From Enterobacter chengduensis (GTDB lineage: Bacteria > Pseudomonadota > Gammaproteobacteria > Enterobacterales > Enterobacteriaceae): a DNA stretch of 64,000 nt. The notes below the pieces were generated by a model. It was given only the letters and a program-made list of their open reading frames with translations. It had not been told where the DNA came from and made no database searches. A program made the translations under genes and the position numbers. Positions 1 through 9,497 of this stretch are shown piece by piece. How positions within the stretch are numbered: the stretch's first letter is position 1; each line of letters opens with the position of its first letter. The DNA lies in contig NZ_CP043318.1 in the NCBI RefSeq assembly GCF_001984825.2, positions 3,224,001-3,288,000 of the forward strand, in the 5' to 3' direction.

Positions 1-60
1 GCCAGCGCGATAGTTTTCGCGTTTACTATCAGCGACCTTTTTATTTCGTCGTGAGGGATT

Positions 61-975
61 ATGCGTTTCCGGCAACTGCTACCGCTCATCGGGGCACTCT
101 TTTCGCTGTATATCATCTGGGGCTCAACCTATTTTGTCATTCGCATCGGCGTGGAGAGCTGGCCGCCGCTGATGATGGCGGGTATTCGCTTTCTCTCTGC
201 GGGCGTGCTGCTGCTGGCGTTCCTGCTGCTGCGCGGGCATAAGCTTCCCCCGCTGCGGCCGCTGCTCAATGCCGCCCTGATCGGCCTGCTGCTGCTGGCG
301 GTAGGAAATGGGTTTGTGACGATTGCCGAGCACCAGAACGTCCCGTCCGGGATCGCCGCCGTGGTCGTAGCCACCGTACCGCTGTTTACCCTGTGCTTTA
401 GCCGCCTTTTCGGTATTCGCACCCGCAAGCTGGAGTGGCTGGGGATAGGCATTGGCCTGGCCGGCATTATTCTGCTCAACAGCGGGGGCAACCTGAGCGG
501 GAATCCGTGGGGCGCGGTGATTATCCTGATAGGCTCCATGAGCTGGGCGTTTGGTTCCGTCTACGGTTCGCGTATTGAACTGCCGACCGGCATGATGGCC
601 GGTGCGATTGAGATGCTCGCCGCCGGGATTGTGCTGCTGCTGGCCTCCGCGCTGACGGGAGAGAAGCTGACTGCCCTGCCGCCGGTGTCGGGCTTCCTGG
701 CGGTAGGCTACCTGGCGCTGTTTGGCTCCCTGATTGCCATTAACGCCTATATGTTCCTGATCCGCAACGTCTCCCCGGCCGTCGCCACCAGCTATGCCTA
801 CGTTAACCCGGTTGTGGCCGTGCTGCTCGGGACGGGACTGGGGGGAGAAACGCTCTCTCCCGTGGAGTGGATTGCTTTAGGGATCATCGTCTTTGCCGTC
901 GTGCTGGTTACCCTGGGCAAATATTTGCTGCCTGCCAAACCGGTGGTTACGCCTTGCGGGGCGGAGAAACCGTAA
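61..975 (+). CDS. yedA: EamA/DMT-family inner-membrane transporter YedA
   Basis: This 304-residue protein is a probable metabolite exporter of the drug/metabolite transporter superfamily. It is almost entirely hydrophobic, with about ten membrane segments arranged as two EamA repeats (roughly residues 10-140 and 150-290). The N-terminal SLYIIWGSTYF stretch is characteristic of the family. Length matches E. coli YedA (about 306). The next genes, vsr, dcm and yedJ, lie on the opposite strand in the order known from E. coli, which supports the name. The 3' end overlaps the vsr 3' end by 29 bp, a convergent overlap. The start is the first ATG after the upstream AT-rich stretch. The natural substrate is not known from sequence. 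Confidence 0.9.
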   Translation: MRFRQLLPLIGALFSLYIIWGSTYFVIRIGVESWPPLMMAGIRFLSAGVLLLAFLLLRGHKLPPLRPLLNAALIGLLLLAVGNGFVTIAEHQNVPSGIAAVVVATVPLFTLCFSRLFGIRTRKLEWLGIGIGLAGIILLNSGGNLSGNPWGAVIILIGSMSWAFGSVYGSRIELPTGMMAGAIEMLAAGIVLLLASALTGEKLTALPPVSGFLAVGYLALFGSLIAINAYMFLIRNVSPAVATSYAYVNPVVAVLLGTGLGGETLSPVEWIALGIIVFAVVLVTLGKYLLPAKPVVTPCGAEKP

Positions 976-1438
976 GCAGGTGGATCCCCTGCGTGTCGAT
1001 CTGCGCGGTCTGGCCGCCGCCGCAGATCCACTCTTCCAGCCGTTCTCGCAGATCGGTATCGTTCAGCTTTAAGCGGCCTCTCAGCGCACACTCCCAGACA
1101 ATCAGCACCCGCCAGCCGTGCGCAATAAGCATCGAAAGATCCCGCCTGTCGCGCTCGACGTTCTTGCCAATCTTATCCAGCCAGAAATCGGTGCGCGTCG
1201 CGGGGACTTTAAACAGGTAGCAGTCGTGATGGTGCCAGAAACAGCCGTGGGTAAAGATGATGCACTGCCAGGCGTCGATGACGAAATCCGGGCGACCCGC
1301 CAGGGCGGCATCCTGCACGCGGAAGTCAAACCCCGCCAGCGTCAGCAGCCCGGCCAGGCGCTTTTCGATGGCGGTGTCACGCGTGCCGATGGCCCGCATG
1401 TTTTTGCTGCGCGTCGCCTTATCGTGAACGTCCGTCAT
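947..1438 (-). CDS. vsr: Very-short-patch mismatch endonuclease Vsr
   Basis: Vsr nicks DNA 5' of the T in T:G mismatches made by deamination of Dcm-methylated cytosine and so protects CC(A/T)GG sites from mutation. The 163-residue product has the family core: GRPDFVID with the metal-binding Asp at residue 51, the zinc-associated [11 protein letters not shown] segment, and the conserved [17 protein letters not shown] block. The open frame extends upstream to 1600, but only the ATG at 1438 gives the normal family N-terminus ([14 protein letters not shown]). With this start the gene overlaps the dcm 3' end by 20 bp, as in E. coli, where the two genes are translationally linked. Confidence 0.95.
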   Translation of the reverse strand: MTDVHDKATRSKNMRAIGTRDTAIEKRLAGLLTLAGFDFRVQDAALAGRPDFVIDAWQCIIFTHGCFWHHHDCYLFKVPATRTDFWLDKIGKNVERDRRDLSMLIAHGWRVLIVWECALRGRLKLNDTDLRERLEEWICGGGQTAQIDTQGIHLLTVSPPRKA

Positions 1439-2852
1439 TGACGGCCTTACCCTGACGGAGCGCCGCCGCCTGTCTGATGCGCGAGGCCAGCAGCTTTGCC
1501 ACGGCCGCGAACGCGGGAACCACCACCGAGTTGCCAAACTGGCGGTACGCCTGGGTGTCCGATACAGGAATGCGGAAGCGGTAACCCTGCGGGGTCTCAA
1601 AGCCCATCAGCCGGGCGCATTCCCGCGGCGTTAAGCGTCGCGGACGGTGACGCTGGTTGTGCGGGTCGTCGAAATCTTTTTCGCCCAGCGCCTTGTCCCA
1701 GCCTCTGTCGATCAGGATTTCCGCGCCGTCCTTGTAGTAGCGCGCGGAGAGCGTGCGGGTGACGCTGTGCGGATCGTTCGGGTTGACCATACCAAAACCG
1801 AAGCCGTTGCCCTTCGCCTGATGCTTCTTGGCATAGCGGTAAAGGTATTTCCACAGGATCGGCGTAAGGATAAATTTCGCGTCGACCGCCGGCTCCAGCA
1901 GGTCAGCCACGGTGGGACGGCGCGCGGGATATAACGCCGGAATATCCCGCAGGGTGAAATCGCCCTTAAGATTGAGATCGCGGCGGAACCCCACCAGCAC
2001 GATACGTTCGCGATGCTGGGGCAGGAAATGTTTCCCATCAATGATTTTGGGGTCATCCGCGCCCATGTCCTGCGAATCGGCCACGTCATAGCCCAGCTCA
2101 TCCAGCGTTTGCATGATAATGCGGAAGGTTTTCCCGCCGTCGTGGCTCTTTAAATTCTTAACGTTTTCCAGCACGAAGATGGCCGGGCGGCAGGCATCGA
2201 TAATGCGCGCCACGTCAAAAAACAGCGTTCCCTGGGTATCGCAGGCGAAGCCGTGGGCGCGTCCGAGGGCATTCTTTTTGGAGACGCCGGCCAGCGAGAA
2301 GGGCTGACACGGAAAGCCCGCCAGCAGAACGTCATGCGCCGGGATCGTCTGACGAATGTGCTCGGCGGCCTGTTCATCGCTCACGCCGCTTTTATGGCTC
2401 AGGGTCACGTCGCGGATATCCGCGTTGAAATGGTGCTCGTGCGGGTCGCAGTACCAGTTAGCCTTGTAGGTACGCACGGCGTGTTTGTTCCACTCGCTGG
2501 TGAACACGCACTGTCCGCCGATGGCTTCAAAACCGTGTCGGATGCCGCCGATTCCGGCAAACAGATCGATAAAGCGGAAAGCATAGTTCGGGTGCGCGGC
2601 AGAAGGACGCGGAAGCAGGTTTTGCAGATAGCGAAACTCGCCTTCGCTCAGGCGACGCCCCGCGCGTTCGCTGGTCAGCAGACGTTTAAGGATCGCCGGG
2701 CTCCAGTGGCTCTCGCCGTGCGCCACCAGCAGATTGGCCAGCGTTTTAGCATCATAGATATCCAACAGCTGGCGCAGCAACGCCTGCACCGTTGCCGTTG
2801 ATTTCTCAGCCTGCTCGGGCGCGGGCTCTGTCACTGATCGATTTTCCTGCAT
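1419..2852 (-). CDS. dcm: DNA-cytosine methyltransferase Dcm
   Basis: Dcm is a C5-cytosine methyltransferase that modifies the inner cytosine of CC(A/T)GG. The 477-residue protein matches the E. coli enzyme in length. It has motif I (DLFAGIGG, residues 96-103), the catalytic PCQPF motif with Cys182, the ENV motif near residue 235, and the C-terminal GNSVV motif. The N-terminal 90 residues form the Dcm-specific extension. It lies upstream of vsr with a 20-bp overlap and no restriction endonuclease gene is nearby, so it is the solitary core enterobacterial methylase rather than part of a restriction system. Confidence 0.96.
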   Translation of the reverse strand: MQENRSVTEPAPEQAEKSTATVQALLRQLLDIYDAKTLANLLVAHGESHWSPAILKRLLTSERAGRRLSEGEFRYLQNLLPRPSAAHPNYAFRFIDLFAGIGGIRHGFEAIGGQCVFTSEWNKHAVRTYKANWYCDPHEHHFNADIRDVTLSHKSGVSDEQAAEHIRQTIPAHDVLLAGFPCQPFSLAGVSKKNALGRAHGFACDTQGTLFFDVARIIDACRPAIFVLENVKNLKSHDGGKTFRIIMQTLDELGYDVADSQDMGADDPKIIDGKHFLPQHRERIVLVGFRRDLNLKGDFTLRDIPALYPARRPTVADLLEPAVDAKFILTPILWKYLYRYAKKHQAKGNGFGFGMVNPNDPHSVTRTLSARYYKDGAEILIDRGWDKALGEKDFDDPHNQRHRPRRLTPRECARLMGFETPQGYRFRIPVSDTQAYRQFGNSVVVPAFAAVAKLLASRIRQAAALRQGKAVNDGRSR

Positions 2853-2895
2853 TCTTTTAACCGGAGAATAAAGACTGGAAACAGATTACCACAGT

Positions 2896-3597
2896 TCAAT
2901 TGTGCAAACTGCGACGGAAGCGGTTCACCACCTGGCTATCCAGGCCAATGCAGTCACCGCGTAATTCGGCGCTGAGTTTCGCCATAAAGTGGATCAGGAA
3001 ATCGGCATTATGACGCGCCAGCTCGCGGCCCATTTCCGTTTGCATTGTATCAGGCAATCGCAGCAGCTTGGTCTGAAAATGGTCGAGGGCAAACGCCCGG
3101 TCGTCGAGGGGACGCGCATCGGCGAAGGGATCGTTGGCATCAAAAAGCGGCACGCCCAGCCCGCCTGAGACGGCAAAGACGCGCGCCAGACCGATAGCGC
3201 CTAACGCTTCCAGCCGATCGGCGTCCTGCACAATTTTGGCTTCCATGCTCTGCGGCGCAATCCCGGCGCTGAAGCTGTGCGCTTCAATCGCATGCGCGAC
3301 GGCGGCAATATGCTCTGGAGGAAAGTCCGGGAAGTCGCGGCGCAGAATATCGCTCGTCTTGCGAGCAGCGAGCCGTGATGACTGGCTGCGTTCGGGATGG
3401 TTTTTCGGCAGGCTGACAATATCGTGGAAATAGCAGGCGGTGAGGATCACCAGCGGCTCCACCGTCTGGTGGACCATGATTTTTTGCGCCGACATCCAGA
3501 CCCGACGAAAATGCGAAATATCATGTGCGGTATCGTCGGCGCTGTGGTGTTCCTCTAGCCAGCGCTCAAAAATGTGCTGCCACCCGGCAAGTTCCAT
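2896..3597 (-). CDS. yedJ: HD-domain phosphohydrolase YedJ
   Basis: This is a soluble metal-dependent phosphohydrolase of the HD superfamily with no established substrate. The HD signature is visible as HFRRVW, then CYFHDIV, then the [18 protein letters not shown] block containing the distal metal-binding Asp. Several in-frame starts exist. The ATG at 3597 is preferred because an AGGA motif lies 7 nt upstream and the resulting N-terminus (MELAGWQ) resembles E. coli YedJ. The product is 233 residues. Its position beside dcm supports the name. Confidence 0.88.
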   Translation of the reverse strand: MELAGWQHIFERWLEEHHSADDTAHDISHFRRVWMSAQKIMVHQTVEPLVILTACYFHDIVSLPKNHPERSQSSRLAARKTSDILRRDFPDFPPEHIAAVAHAIEAHSFSAGIAPQSMEAKIVQDADRLEALGAIGLARVFAVSGGLGVPLFDANDPFADARPLDDRAFALDHFQTKLLRLPDTMQTEMGRELARHNADFLIHFMAKLSAELRGDCIGLDSQVVNRFRRSLHN

Positions 3598-3881
3598 CGT
3601 CATATCCTGCTCTTTAAAAGAGCGTGAATTATAACACAGCCAAATCAAACAAATATAAAAATAGAATTGAGAAATACTTAATAATAATTAAATCACATGA
3701 ATTCAAAGTATTGATTCATCAGAAAAATAAAGAGATTAATAGAAATATTTTGCAATATTTCAAAGAATTTAATTACATTTATTTTTGAAACTAAACGCCA
3801 TCTCCTGGAATAGTATCGACCCTGTAGTTACGGAGGGTGATTACATATATTCATATAAATTATCTTTAAAGGGAATATATA
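3598..3881 (+). promoter_or_regulatory. AT-rich control region upstream of the porin
   Basis: These 284 bp between divergent yedJ and the porin gene are strongly AT-rich and contain no convincing gene. At about 3773-3791 the pattern TTACAT followed by TTTTTGAAAC resembles OmpR-binding sites of enterobacterial porin promoters; this is a visual match only. An AAGGG ribosome-binding site lies 8 nt before the porin ATG. Confidence 0.4.
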
Positions 3882-5045
3882 ATGAAAAGAAAAGTTCTGG
3901 CAATTCTGGTACCCGCATTATTAATGGCAGGCGCAGCAAATGCGGCTGAGATGTACAACAAAAACGGCAACAAGGTTGACCTGTACGGTAAAGTTGACGC
4001 GCGTCACACCTTCTCTGACAACGCTGGCGATGACGGCGACGAAACCTATGTACAGCTTGGTTTCAAAGGCGAAACCCAGATCGCTAACGACCTGACCGGG
4101 TACGGCCAGTGGGAATATAAAACCTACGCTAACGATACCGAAAATGCGGGCGACAAATCCTTTAACCGTCTGGCATATGCTGGCCTGAAATATGGCGAAT
4201 ACGGTTCATTTGACTATGGTCGTAATTACGGCGTCGTGTACGACGTAGAAGCCTGGACCGATATGCTGCCCGTATTCGGCGGTGATTCTTACACCTGGAC
4301 CGATAACTTCATGAACGGCCGTGCTAACGGTCTGGCAACCTACCGTAACCAGGACTTCTTCGGTCTGGTTGAAGGTCTGAATTTCGCGCTGCAGTATCAG
4401 GGTGCGAACGAAGGTGGCCCGCATGAAGATCAAAACGGCAATATTATTAATGTTCAGGAAGGCACTAAAAACGGTCATAAAGACGTACGCTTCCAGAACG
4501 GTGACGGCTTCGGCATGTCCACCTCCTATGACTTCTCTGGCGACCTGTCCGGCCTGAGCCTGGGTGCGGCATACTCTTCTTCTGACCGTACTAACGAGCA
4601 GGTTGCTTACGGTAAAGCCGCGGAAAGTATCGGTTTTGCCAGTGGCGAGAAAGCTGAAGCCTGGACCGTTGGCGCGAAATACAACGCAAACAGCGTTTAC
4701 CTGGCCATGATGTATGCGGAAACCCGCAACATGACGCCAATTGGCAACTTTGGTATCGCCAACCAGACTCAAAACTTCGAAGCGGTTGCACAGTACCAGT
4801 TCGACTTCGGTCTGCGTCCTTCCCTGGCATGGGTTTACTCAAAAGGTAAAGACCTGGACGGCCAGGGCTTCAACCAGGATCTGGTTAACTACATTGACCT
4901 CGGCATGACCTACAGCTTCAACAAAAACTTCTCCACCTATGTTGATTACAAAATCAACATGCTGGACAACGATGAAGCGCTGTATGATGCGTACGGTATC
5001 TCTACCGATGACATCGTTGGCGTAGGCATGACCTACCAGTTCTAA
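3882..5045 (+). CDS. OmpC-type outer-membrane general porin (OmpS1/YedS position)
   Basis: This is a trimeric 16-strand beta-barrel porin of the OmpC/OmpF family for passive diffusion of small hydrophilic solutes. The 387-residue precursor has a Sec signal peptide (residues 1-21, ending AGAANA) and begins its mature part [17 protein letters not shown], the classical porin start. It ends in a beta-strand with terminal Phe (GMTYQF), the BAM recognition signal. The L3 constriction-loop region around [15 protein letters not shown] is intact. Because it sits beside yedJ-dcm it is probably the counterpart of Salmonella ompS1 / E. coli yedS rather than ompC itself, but the paralogue assignment is inferred from position. 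A strong terminator follows directly. Confidence 0.9.
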   Translation: MKRKVLAILVPALLMAGAANAAEMYNKNGNKVDLYGKVDARHTFSDNAGDDGDETYVQLGFKGETQIANDLTGYGQWEYKTYANDTENAGDKSFNRLAYAGLKYGEYGSFDYGRNYGVVYDVEAWTDMLPVFGGDSYTWTDNFMNGRANGLATYRNQDFFGLVEGLNFALQYQGANEGGPHEDQNGNIINVQEGTKNGHKDVRFQNGDGFGMSTSYDFSGDLSGLSLGAAYSSSDRTNEQVAYGKAAESIGFASGEKAEAWTVGAKYNANSVYLAMMYAETRNMTPIGNFGIANQTQNFEAVAQYQFDFGLRPSLAWVYSKGKDLDGQGFNQDLVNYIDLGMTYSFNKNFSTYVDYKINMLDNDEALYDAYGISTDDIVGVGMTYQF

Positions 5046-5060
5046 TCCCCAAAAATACTA

Positions 5061-5085
5061 AAGCCCGCACTTGCGGGCTTTTTTT
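5061..5085 (+). terminator. Rho-independent terminator of the porin gene
   Basis: A perfect 9-bp stem (AAGCCCGCA / TGCGGGCTT) with a 2-nt loop is followed by a run of T, starting 15 bp after the porin stop codon. Confidence 0.9.
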
Positions 5086-5103
5086 CATTTATAAGATCCG
5101 AAT

Positions 5104-5967
5104 TTACGGCGCCTCCTGCAGCGCCACGCGAATAAACCCGTTATTCTGCGCCAGCAGCTCATGCGCCTTCCACGCGTCCAGCCCCGTCAGCACCATCAAT
5201 ACCGCCGTTTTACAGTGATGGTTACAGCTCTCCAGCGCGGCCTTTGCCTGCGCCCGGGAGCATCCCCCTGCCTCCATCACAATAGCGATTTGGCGTTCAG
5301 CCCATTTGGTACTGCTTGCCTCAAGATCCACCCGCAGGTTGCTGTATACGCGCCCCGTTCGGACGGCCAGTCCGGTGGCGATCGTCGAGAGGATCATTTT
5401 TTGCGCAATCCCCGCTTTGGTGTTGATATAGCCTGCGACCACATCGGGACCCAGCTCGGGAGCGATAACCATGCTTGCCAGCTGCGCGGCTTCACTTTGC
5501 GCATCACCGGTAACAATGGCGACCGGTGAACCCAGCGACCACGCATGGCGCATGGCTCCCCAGACCCACGGCGTTTTTCCGCTGACCGTGACCGCCAGCA
5601 TCATATCGTGTTCACCAAACCTGATGGCCTGCAGATCGGCAACGCCGCGCTCGTAGCTCCGTTCCCCTTCCTGGGCCGTAACGGCAATGACGGGGGTTTT
5701 GCCCGGCGCATAGTCATCGACAACCTGTTGCACGACTCGCCCCGACGGGCCCGCGCCGACGATGACCAGGCGACCGCCGTGGCCGAGCGTCGCGGCGGCG
5801 TTGTCCACCACGCGGGCGAGATCAGATAAACAGGGGGCGATGGCAGCAGAAATAAGTGCATAATCCTGGTGAATGACTTTCAGCATGTCCAGCGTGGACA
5901 ATCTATCAATATTCATCGTGCTGGCGTGCCGTCTTTCCTTGACCGAACCGGTAAGCGTAATGCTCAT
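5104..5967 (-). CDS. MurQ-like SIS-domain protein (divergent etherase homologue)
   Basis: This soluble sugar-isomerase-fold protein is related to MurQ, the N-acetylmuramic acid 6-phosphate etherase of peptidoglycan recycling. Family features are the phosphosugar-binding GAGPSG (residues 71-76), the TVSGKTP block (127-133) and the C-terminal GCSRAQAKAALE...CKTAVLMVL UBA-like region. The start at 5967 has an AAGGAGG site 7 nt upstream; upstream in-frame codons are not used. By remembered alignment with E. coli MurQ, Glu83 (in DASECPPT) corresponds to Asp here (VVDDYAPG), and the loop carrying Glu114 is shortened. Activity as a true etherase is therefore doubtful. It is divergently placed from the DcuS-like gene; no murP-type PTS gene adjoins it. 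Confidence 0.75.
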   Translation of the reverse strand: MSITLTGSVKERRHASTMNIDRLSTLDMLKVIHQDYALISAAIAPCLSDLARVVDNAAATLGHGGRLVIVGAGPSGRVVQQVVDDYAPGKTPVIAVTAQEGERSYERGVADLQAIRFGEHDMMLAVTVSGKTPWVWGAMRHAWSLGSPVAIVTGDAQSEAAQLASMVIAPELGPDVVAGYINTKAGIAQKMILSTIATGLAVRTGRVYSNLRVDLEASSTKWAERQIAIVMEAGGCSRAQAKAALESCNHHCKTAVLMVLTGLDAWKAHELLAQNNGFIRVALQEAP

Positions 5968-6130
5968 AAACAGCCTCCTTATTATGAGTACCCACACACT
6001 ATAAAGTGTTTTATATAGATGACCTGCGAGGAGGGTCACGAAAAGCGGCCCCAATCCACGCCTTTACATGGCTTTAAGAAAAGCGCGTCATCGGCGATAA
6101 TTACCCCTTTCTTACTATCGCGGAGTATTG

Positions 6131-7747
6131 ATGAGCGATTTGCAGCCTTTCCTTCCGACGCGCAAGCGCCCCATGAAGCTGAACACGCTGGTCACGTTGA
6201 TGGTGTGCGCGATTATTGCCTCTGTGCTGCTGGTGGTCTTTGCGCTCTACTCCGTTCAAATCACCCGGGCGACCCGCGATGACGTGAAAGATACGGCGCT
6301 GGGTATCGCCCGCACGCTGGCCGACAGCCCCGAAATCAAGCGAGGTTTGATGCAGCCCCCGCAGGCGGACATCATTCAGCCCATCGCCAGAGCCGTCACC
6401 CAGCGCAACGATCTGCTGCTCACCGTGGTCACCGACATGCGGGGGATTCGCTACTCGCACCCGAACGAAGCGCTTATCGGCCTGCACTTTATTGGCAACG
6501 ACCTCGAACCCGCGCTGGAGGGTAAAGAGAACGTCTCCGTCAACCGCGGCGCCCTCGCTGAAGCGCTTCGCGTCTTCACCCCCGTCTATGACGGCCAGCA
6601 CGACCAGATTGGTGTGGTGGTGGTCGGTATCTCCCTTAAAAAGGTGGAAGACCAGATTGCCCGCGGGCGGCTTAATGCGCTGTGGACCATTTTATTCAGC
6701 ATCTTTATGAGCTCCATGGCGATTTGGGGCCTGGTGCGGGTACTGAAGCGCATCCTGTTTGGCCTTGAACCGTACGAAATTTCCGCCCTGTTTGAACAGC
6801 GCCAGGCGATGCTGCAGTCGCTGCGCGAGGGGGTGCTGGCCGTCGATATTCACGGGCGCGTGACGATGATCAACCAGACGGCCAGAGAAATATTGCTTCT
6901 CCCCTCCGGCAAGCAGACCGAAAACGCCAGCGCGCCCCTGCTGGCCAGCCTGCGTGACGTCTCAAAGACGGGCGTCGCGCGAAAGGATCAGGAGATCAGC
7001 TGCAACGGGCGCCTGCTGCTGTGCAATATGGTGCCCGTGAAAAGTCAGGATCGGGTGATCGGCGCTATCACTACCTTCCGCGATAAAACGGAAATCAGCC
7101 AGCTGATGCAGCGTATTGACGGCATGGTGAACTACGTTGACGCCCTGCGGACCCATACGCACGAGTTTATGAACAAGCTGCATGTGATCCTGGGCCTGCT
7201 GCACATCAAGCGTTACGACAAGCTGGAGGAGTACATCCTCCAGACGGCGCATCATTACCAGACGGATATCGGTACAATACAGAGCAAGGTTAAATCCCCG
7301 GTTATCGCCGGCTTCCTGCTGGGTAAAATCAATCGGGCGAAAGAAGCGGGCGTCACCCTGACGCTGGCGGATGAATGCCAGATACCGGATACCGCCAGTG
7401 AAGAACAAGTCGCGGTACTGATTACCGCGCTGGGTAACCTCATTGAAAACGCGCTCGACGCGATGGAAGGACAGCAGGAAGGTGAGATCGGCCTGCTGCT
7501 GCATTATCAGAACGGCTGGCTCAGCTGCGAGGTCAGCGACGATGGCCCCGGCATCGATCCCACTCAGCTGGAGGCTATTTTTACAAAGGGCTTCTCAACA
7601 AAAGGTGAAAACCGCGGCGTTGGGCTGTTCCTTGCTCGCCAGCAAATTCAGAACCTTGGCGGCGATATCACCGTCGAGTCTGAGCCTGGCGTGTTTACCC
7701 AATTTTTTGTTCACATCCCCTGGGATAGCGAGAGGAATATCGCGTGA
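6131..7747 (+). CDS. dcuS: DcuS-type C4-dicarboxylate sensor histidine kinase
   Basis: This is a membrane sensor kinase of the CitA/DcuS family (538 residues; E. coli DcuS 543). In order it has an N-terminal membrane segment (about 20-42), a periplasmic PASp sensor domain (about 43-180), a second membrane segment (about 181-203), a cytoplasmic PAS domain (about 220-320), and a kinase core with the phospho-accepting His344 in HTHEFMNKLHV and N/G boxes (NLIENALDAM, DDGPGID, GVGLFLARQQ). The dicarboxylate-contact residues Arg107 and His110 (RYSHP) and the NRG segment are kept, so fumarate, succinate, malate or tartrate is the likely signal. The ATG at 6131 has GGAG upstream. Its stop overlaps the GTG start of the response regulator. 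Confidence 0.9.
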   Translation: MSDLQPFLPTRKRPMKLNTLVTLMVCAIIASVLLVVFALYSVQITRATRDDVKDTALGIARTLADSPEIKRGLMQPPQADIIQPIARAVTQRNDLLLTVVTDMRGIRYSHPNEALIGLHFIGNDLEPALEGKENVSVNRGALAEALRVFTPVYDGQHDQIGVVVVGISLKKVEDQIARGRLNALWTILFSIFMSSMAIWGLVRVLKRILFGLEPYEISALFEQRQAMLQSLREGVLAVDIHGRVTMINQTAREILLLPSGKQTENASAPLLASLRDVSKTGVARKDQEISCNGRLLLCNMVPVKSQDRVIGAITTFRDKTEISQLMQRIDGMVNYVDALRTHTHEFMNKLHVILGLLHIKRYDKLEEYILQTAHHYQTDIGTIQSKVKSPVIAGFLLGKINRAKEAGVTLTLADECQIPDTASEEQVAVLITALGNLIENALDAMEGQQEGEIGLLLHYQNGWLSCEVSDDGPGIDPTQLEAIFTKGFSTKGENRGVGLFLARQQIQNLGGDITVESEPGVFTQFFVHIPWDSERNIA

Positions 7748-8463
7748 TAAATGTATTAATTGTCGATGATGACGCCATGGTAGCCGACCTCAACCGTCTG
7801 TACGTCAACCGGGTTGAAGGCTTTAGCTGCTGCGGCGTCGCCTCCACGCTCAGCCAGGCCGAGGCCATCATTAATAACCCCGGCCAGCCGGTCGATCTGG
7901 TGCTGCTGGACGTCTATATGCAGCAGGATAACGGGCTGGATCTGCTGCCGGTTATCCGCGCCTCCGGCCGCCCGATCGATGTGATTATGATCTCGTCGGC
8001 TGCCGACGCCGCCACGATCCAGACCTCCATCCATTACGGCGTGGTGGATTATCTGATTAAACCGTTCCAGTTCCCGCGCTTTGAAGAGGCGCTGAACGGC
8101 TGGAAGGCAAAGCACCATCTGATGGGTTCGCATCAGTATTACGAGCAGGCCGACGTCGACCGGCTGATCCACGGCGGGGCGCCGGAACTGGCGGACAGTA
8201 AAAAGCTGCCGAAGGGGCTAACGCCGCAAACGCTGCGCACGATTTGCCAGTGGATTGACGCTCATCCGGAGATGGAGTTTTCTACCGATGACCTGGCAAA
8301 CGCGGTCAATATCTCCCGCGTGTCCTGTCGCAAGTACCTGATCTGGCTGGCGCAAATCAACATTCTCTTCACCAGCATCCACTACGGCGCCACCGGCCGC
8401 CCGGTGTATCGCTATCGCCTCCAGCCGGAACAAACGGCGTTGCTCAAGCAGTACTGTCAGTAA
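7744..8463 (+). CDS. dcuR: DcuR-type response regulator
   Basis: This cytoplasmic response regulator is the partner of the preceding kinase. It has 239 residues, the same as E. coli DcuR. The receiver domain (about 1-120) has the acidic pocket VDDDAM and phospho-accepting Asp56 in LLDVYMQ, then KPF with the conserved Lys. The C-terminal part (about 160-239) has the DcuR/CitB helix-turn-helix, including SRVSCRKYLIWL. It starts with GTG inside the GTGA overlap with the kinase stop codon, so the two are translationally coupled. The gene is surrounded by fumarate-metabolism genes, which are the probable targets. It overlaps apbE tail-to-tail by 20 bp. Confidence 0.9.
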   Translation: MINVLIVDDDAMVADLNRLYVNRVEGFSCCGVASTLSQAEAIINNPGQPVDLVLLDVYMQQDNGLDLLPVIRASGRPIDVIMISSAADAATIQTSIHYGVVDYLIKPFQFPRFEEALNGWKAKHHLMGSHQYYEQADVDRLIHGGAPELADSKKLPKGLTPQTLRTICQWIDAHPEMEFSTDDLANAVNISRVSCRKYLIWLAQINILFTSIHYGATGRPVYRYRLQPEQTALLKQYCQ

Positions 8464-9403
8464 CGCGGTAGGTATTATCCAGCAGCGTAAAGCGGAAGTG
8501 GCGCATCGAAGAGATCGCCACTTCTTTGTTTTTGGTCACAAAAATGGCTTCGATATCGGGGCGGGAACGCAGCACCGCGCAGCCCTTCTCCACGCCCATG
8601 CCGTACATCAGCGTGGTCCAGATATCGCCGTCGATGGAATCTTTTGAAATGATGGTCACGCTGTCCAGCTCGTTGTCCAGCGGATACCCGGTACGCGGGT
8701 CGAGAATATGGTGGTAGCGCCTGCCGTTTTGCTCAAAGAAACGCTCATACGTGCCCGACGTTACCACGGAGCGGTTTTCCACCGTCATTGCGCCAATCAG
8801 CGCCTCACCGGCGAACGGTTTTTTCAGCCCCACGCTCCAGCCCCCTTCCGGCGAGCCTAACGTCTGAACGTTTCCGCCGAGGTTGATCAGCCCCCGCCCG
8901 GAGCCCTCTTTGTGAAGATAATCCCGCACCCGGTCAGCGATATAGCCTTTGGCGATGGCCCCCAGATCGATCTCCATCCCTGCTCGGGTCAGAAACACGC
9001 TGCTCTGCGCCTCGTCAAGAATGACATCTTCAGGACGGGTTATCGCCAGCAGCGCCGTGATTTCGTCTGCGGGCGGTACGCTGTCGCCCTGAAAGCCAAT
9101 TTTCCAGCGCTTCACCAGCGGACCAATCGCCAGGTTAAAGGCGCTGTCCTTGAGCAGGCTTGCCGCTTTTGCGCAGCGGATCAGCTCGAACACCGCTCGG
9201 CTGACGATAACCGGATGTTGCCCAGCCGCATGGTTGATGTCCATCACCTGCGAATGGGCGCGGTTGACGGTGAGCAGATCTTCATACTGTTTGATGAGTC
9301 GAAACACGCGGGACGCGAGGGCTTCGTCGTGGGAGAAGAGTTTCAGGAGGATGGGCGAGCCCATCAGAACGGCGGAGTAGCTGTAAACACGGTTATCGGA
9401 CAT
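8444..9403 (-). CDS. apbE: FAD:protein FMN transferase, ApbE family (cytoplasmic form)
   Basis: ApbE attaches FMN covalently through phosphoester bonds to Ser/Thr in target proteins. The 319-residue product carries the family blocks AIAKGYIADRV, LINLGGNVQTLG, VTSGTYERFFEQNGRRYHH and ILDPRTGYP. It lacks the lipoprotein or Sec signal peptide of most ApbE proteins, so it is probably cytoplasmic. That fits its neighbour: the fumarate reductase downstream of it on the same strand has an FMN-bind domain with a flavinylation motif and no signal peptide. Klebsiella has the same pairing of a cytoplasmic ApbE with an NADH:fumarate oxidoreductase. The intergenic gap to the reductase contains a REP element. 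Confidence 0.92.
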   Translation of the reverse strand: MSDNRVYSYSAVLMGSPILLKLFSHDEALASRVFRLIKQYEDLLTVNRAHSQVMDINHAAGQHPVIVSRAVFELIRCAKAASLLKDSAFNLAIGPLVKRWKIGFQGDSVPPADEITALLAITRPEDVILDEAQSSVFLTRAGMEIDLGAIAKGYIADRVRDYLHKEGSGRGLINLGGNVQTLGSPEGGWSVGLKKPFAGEALIGAMTVENRSVVTSGTYERFFEQNGRRYHHILDPRTGYPLDNELDSVTIISKDSIDGDIWTTLMYGMGVEKGCAVLRSRPDIEAIFVTKNKEVAISSMRHFRFTLLDNTYRVTDSTA

Positions 9404-9420
9404 GGCACGTTTCCTCAGAT

Positions 9421-9485
9421 GTAGCCCCGGCAGGCACCGCGCCGCCGGGGAAATCGCCGGATAACGTTGCGTTTATCCGGCCTAC
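9421..9485. repeat. REP/BIME-type palindromic repeat
   Basis: Two adjacent imperfect palindromes lie between apbE and the fumarate reductase gene: a GCCCCGGC...GCCGGGG unit (9423-9450) and a GCCGGATAA...TTATCCGGC unit (9457-9481), the standard enterobacterial REP pattern. Such units often stabilise or end transcripts at gene borders. Confidence 0.75.
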
Positions 9486-9497
9486 AGCACAGGTGCT

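Noticed and set aside
1439..1600. N-terminal extension of vsr
   Set aside because: The extra 54 codons are Arg/Pro-rich antisense-like sequence inside dcm; the ATG at 1438 gives the normal Vsr N-terminus.
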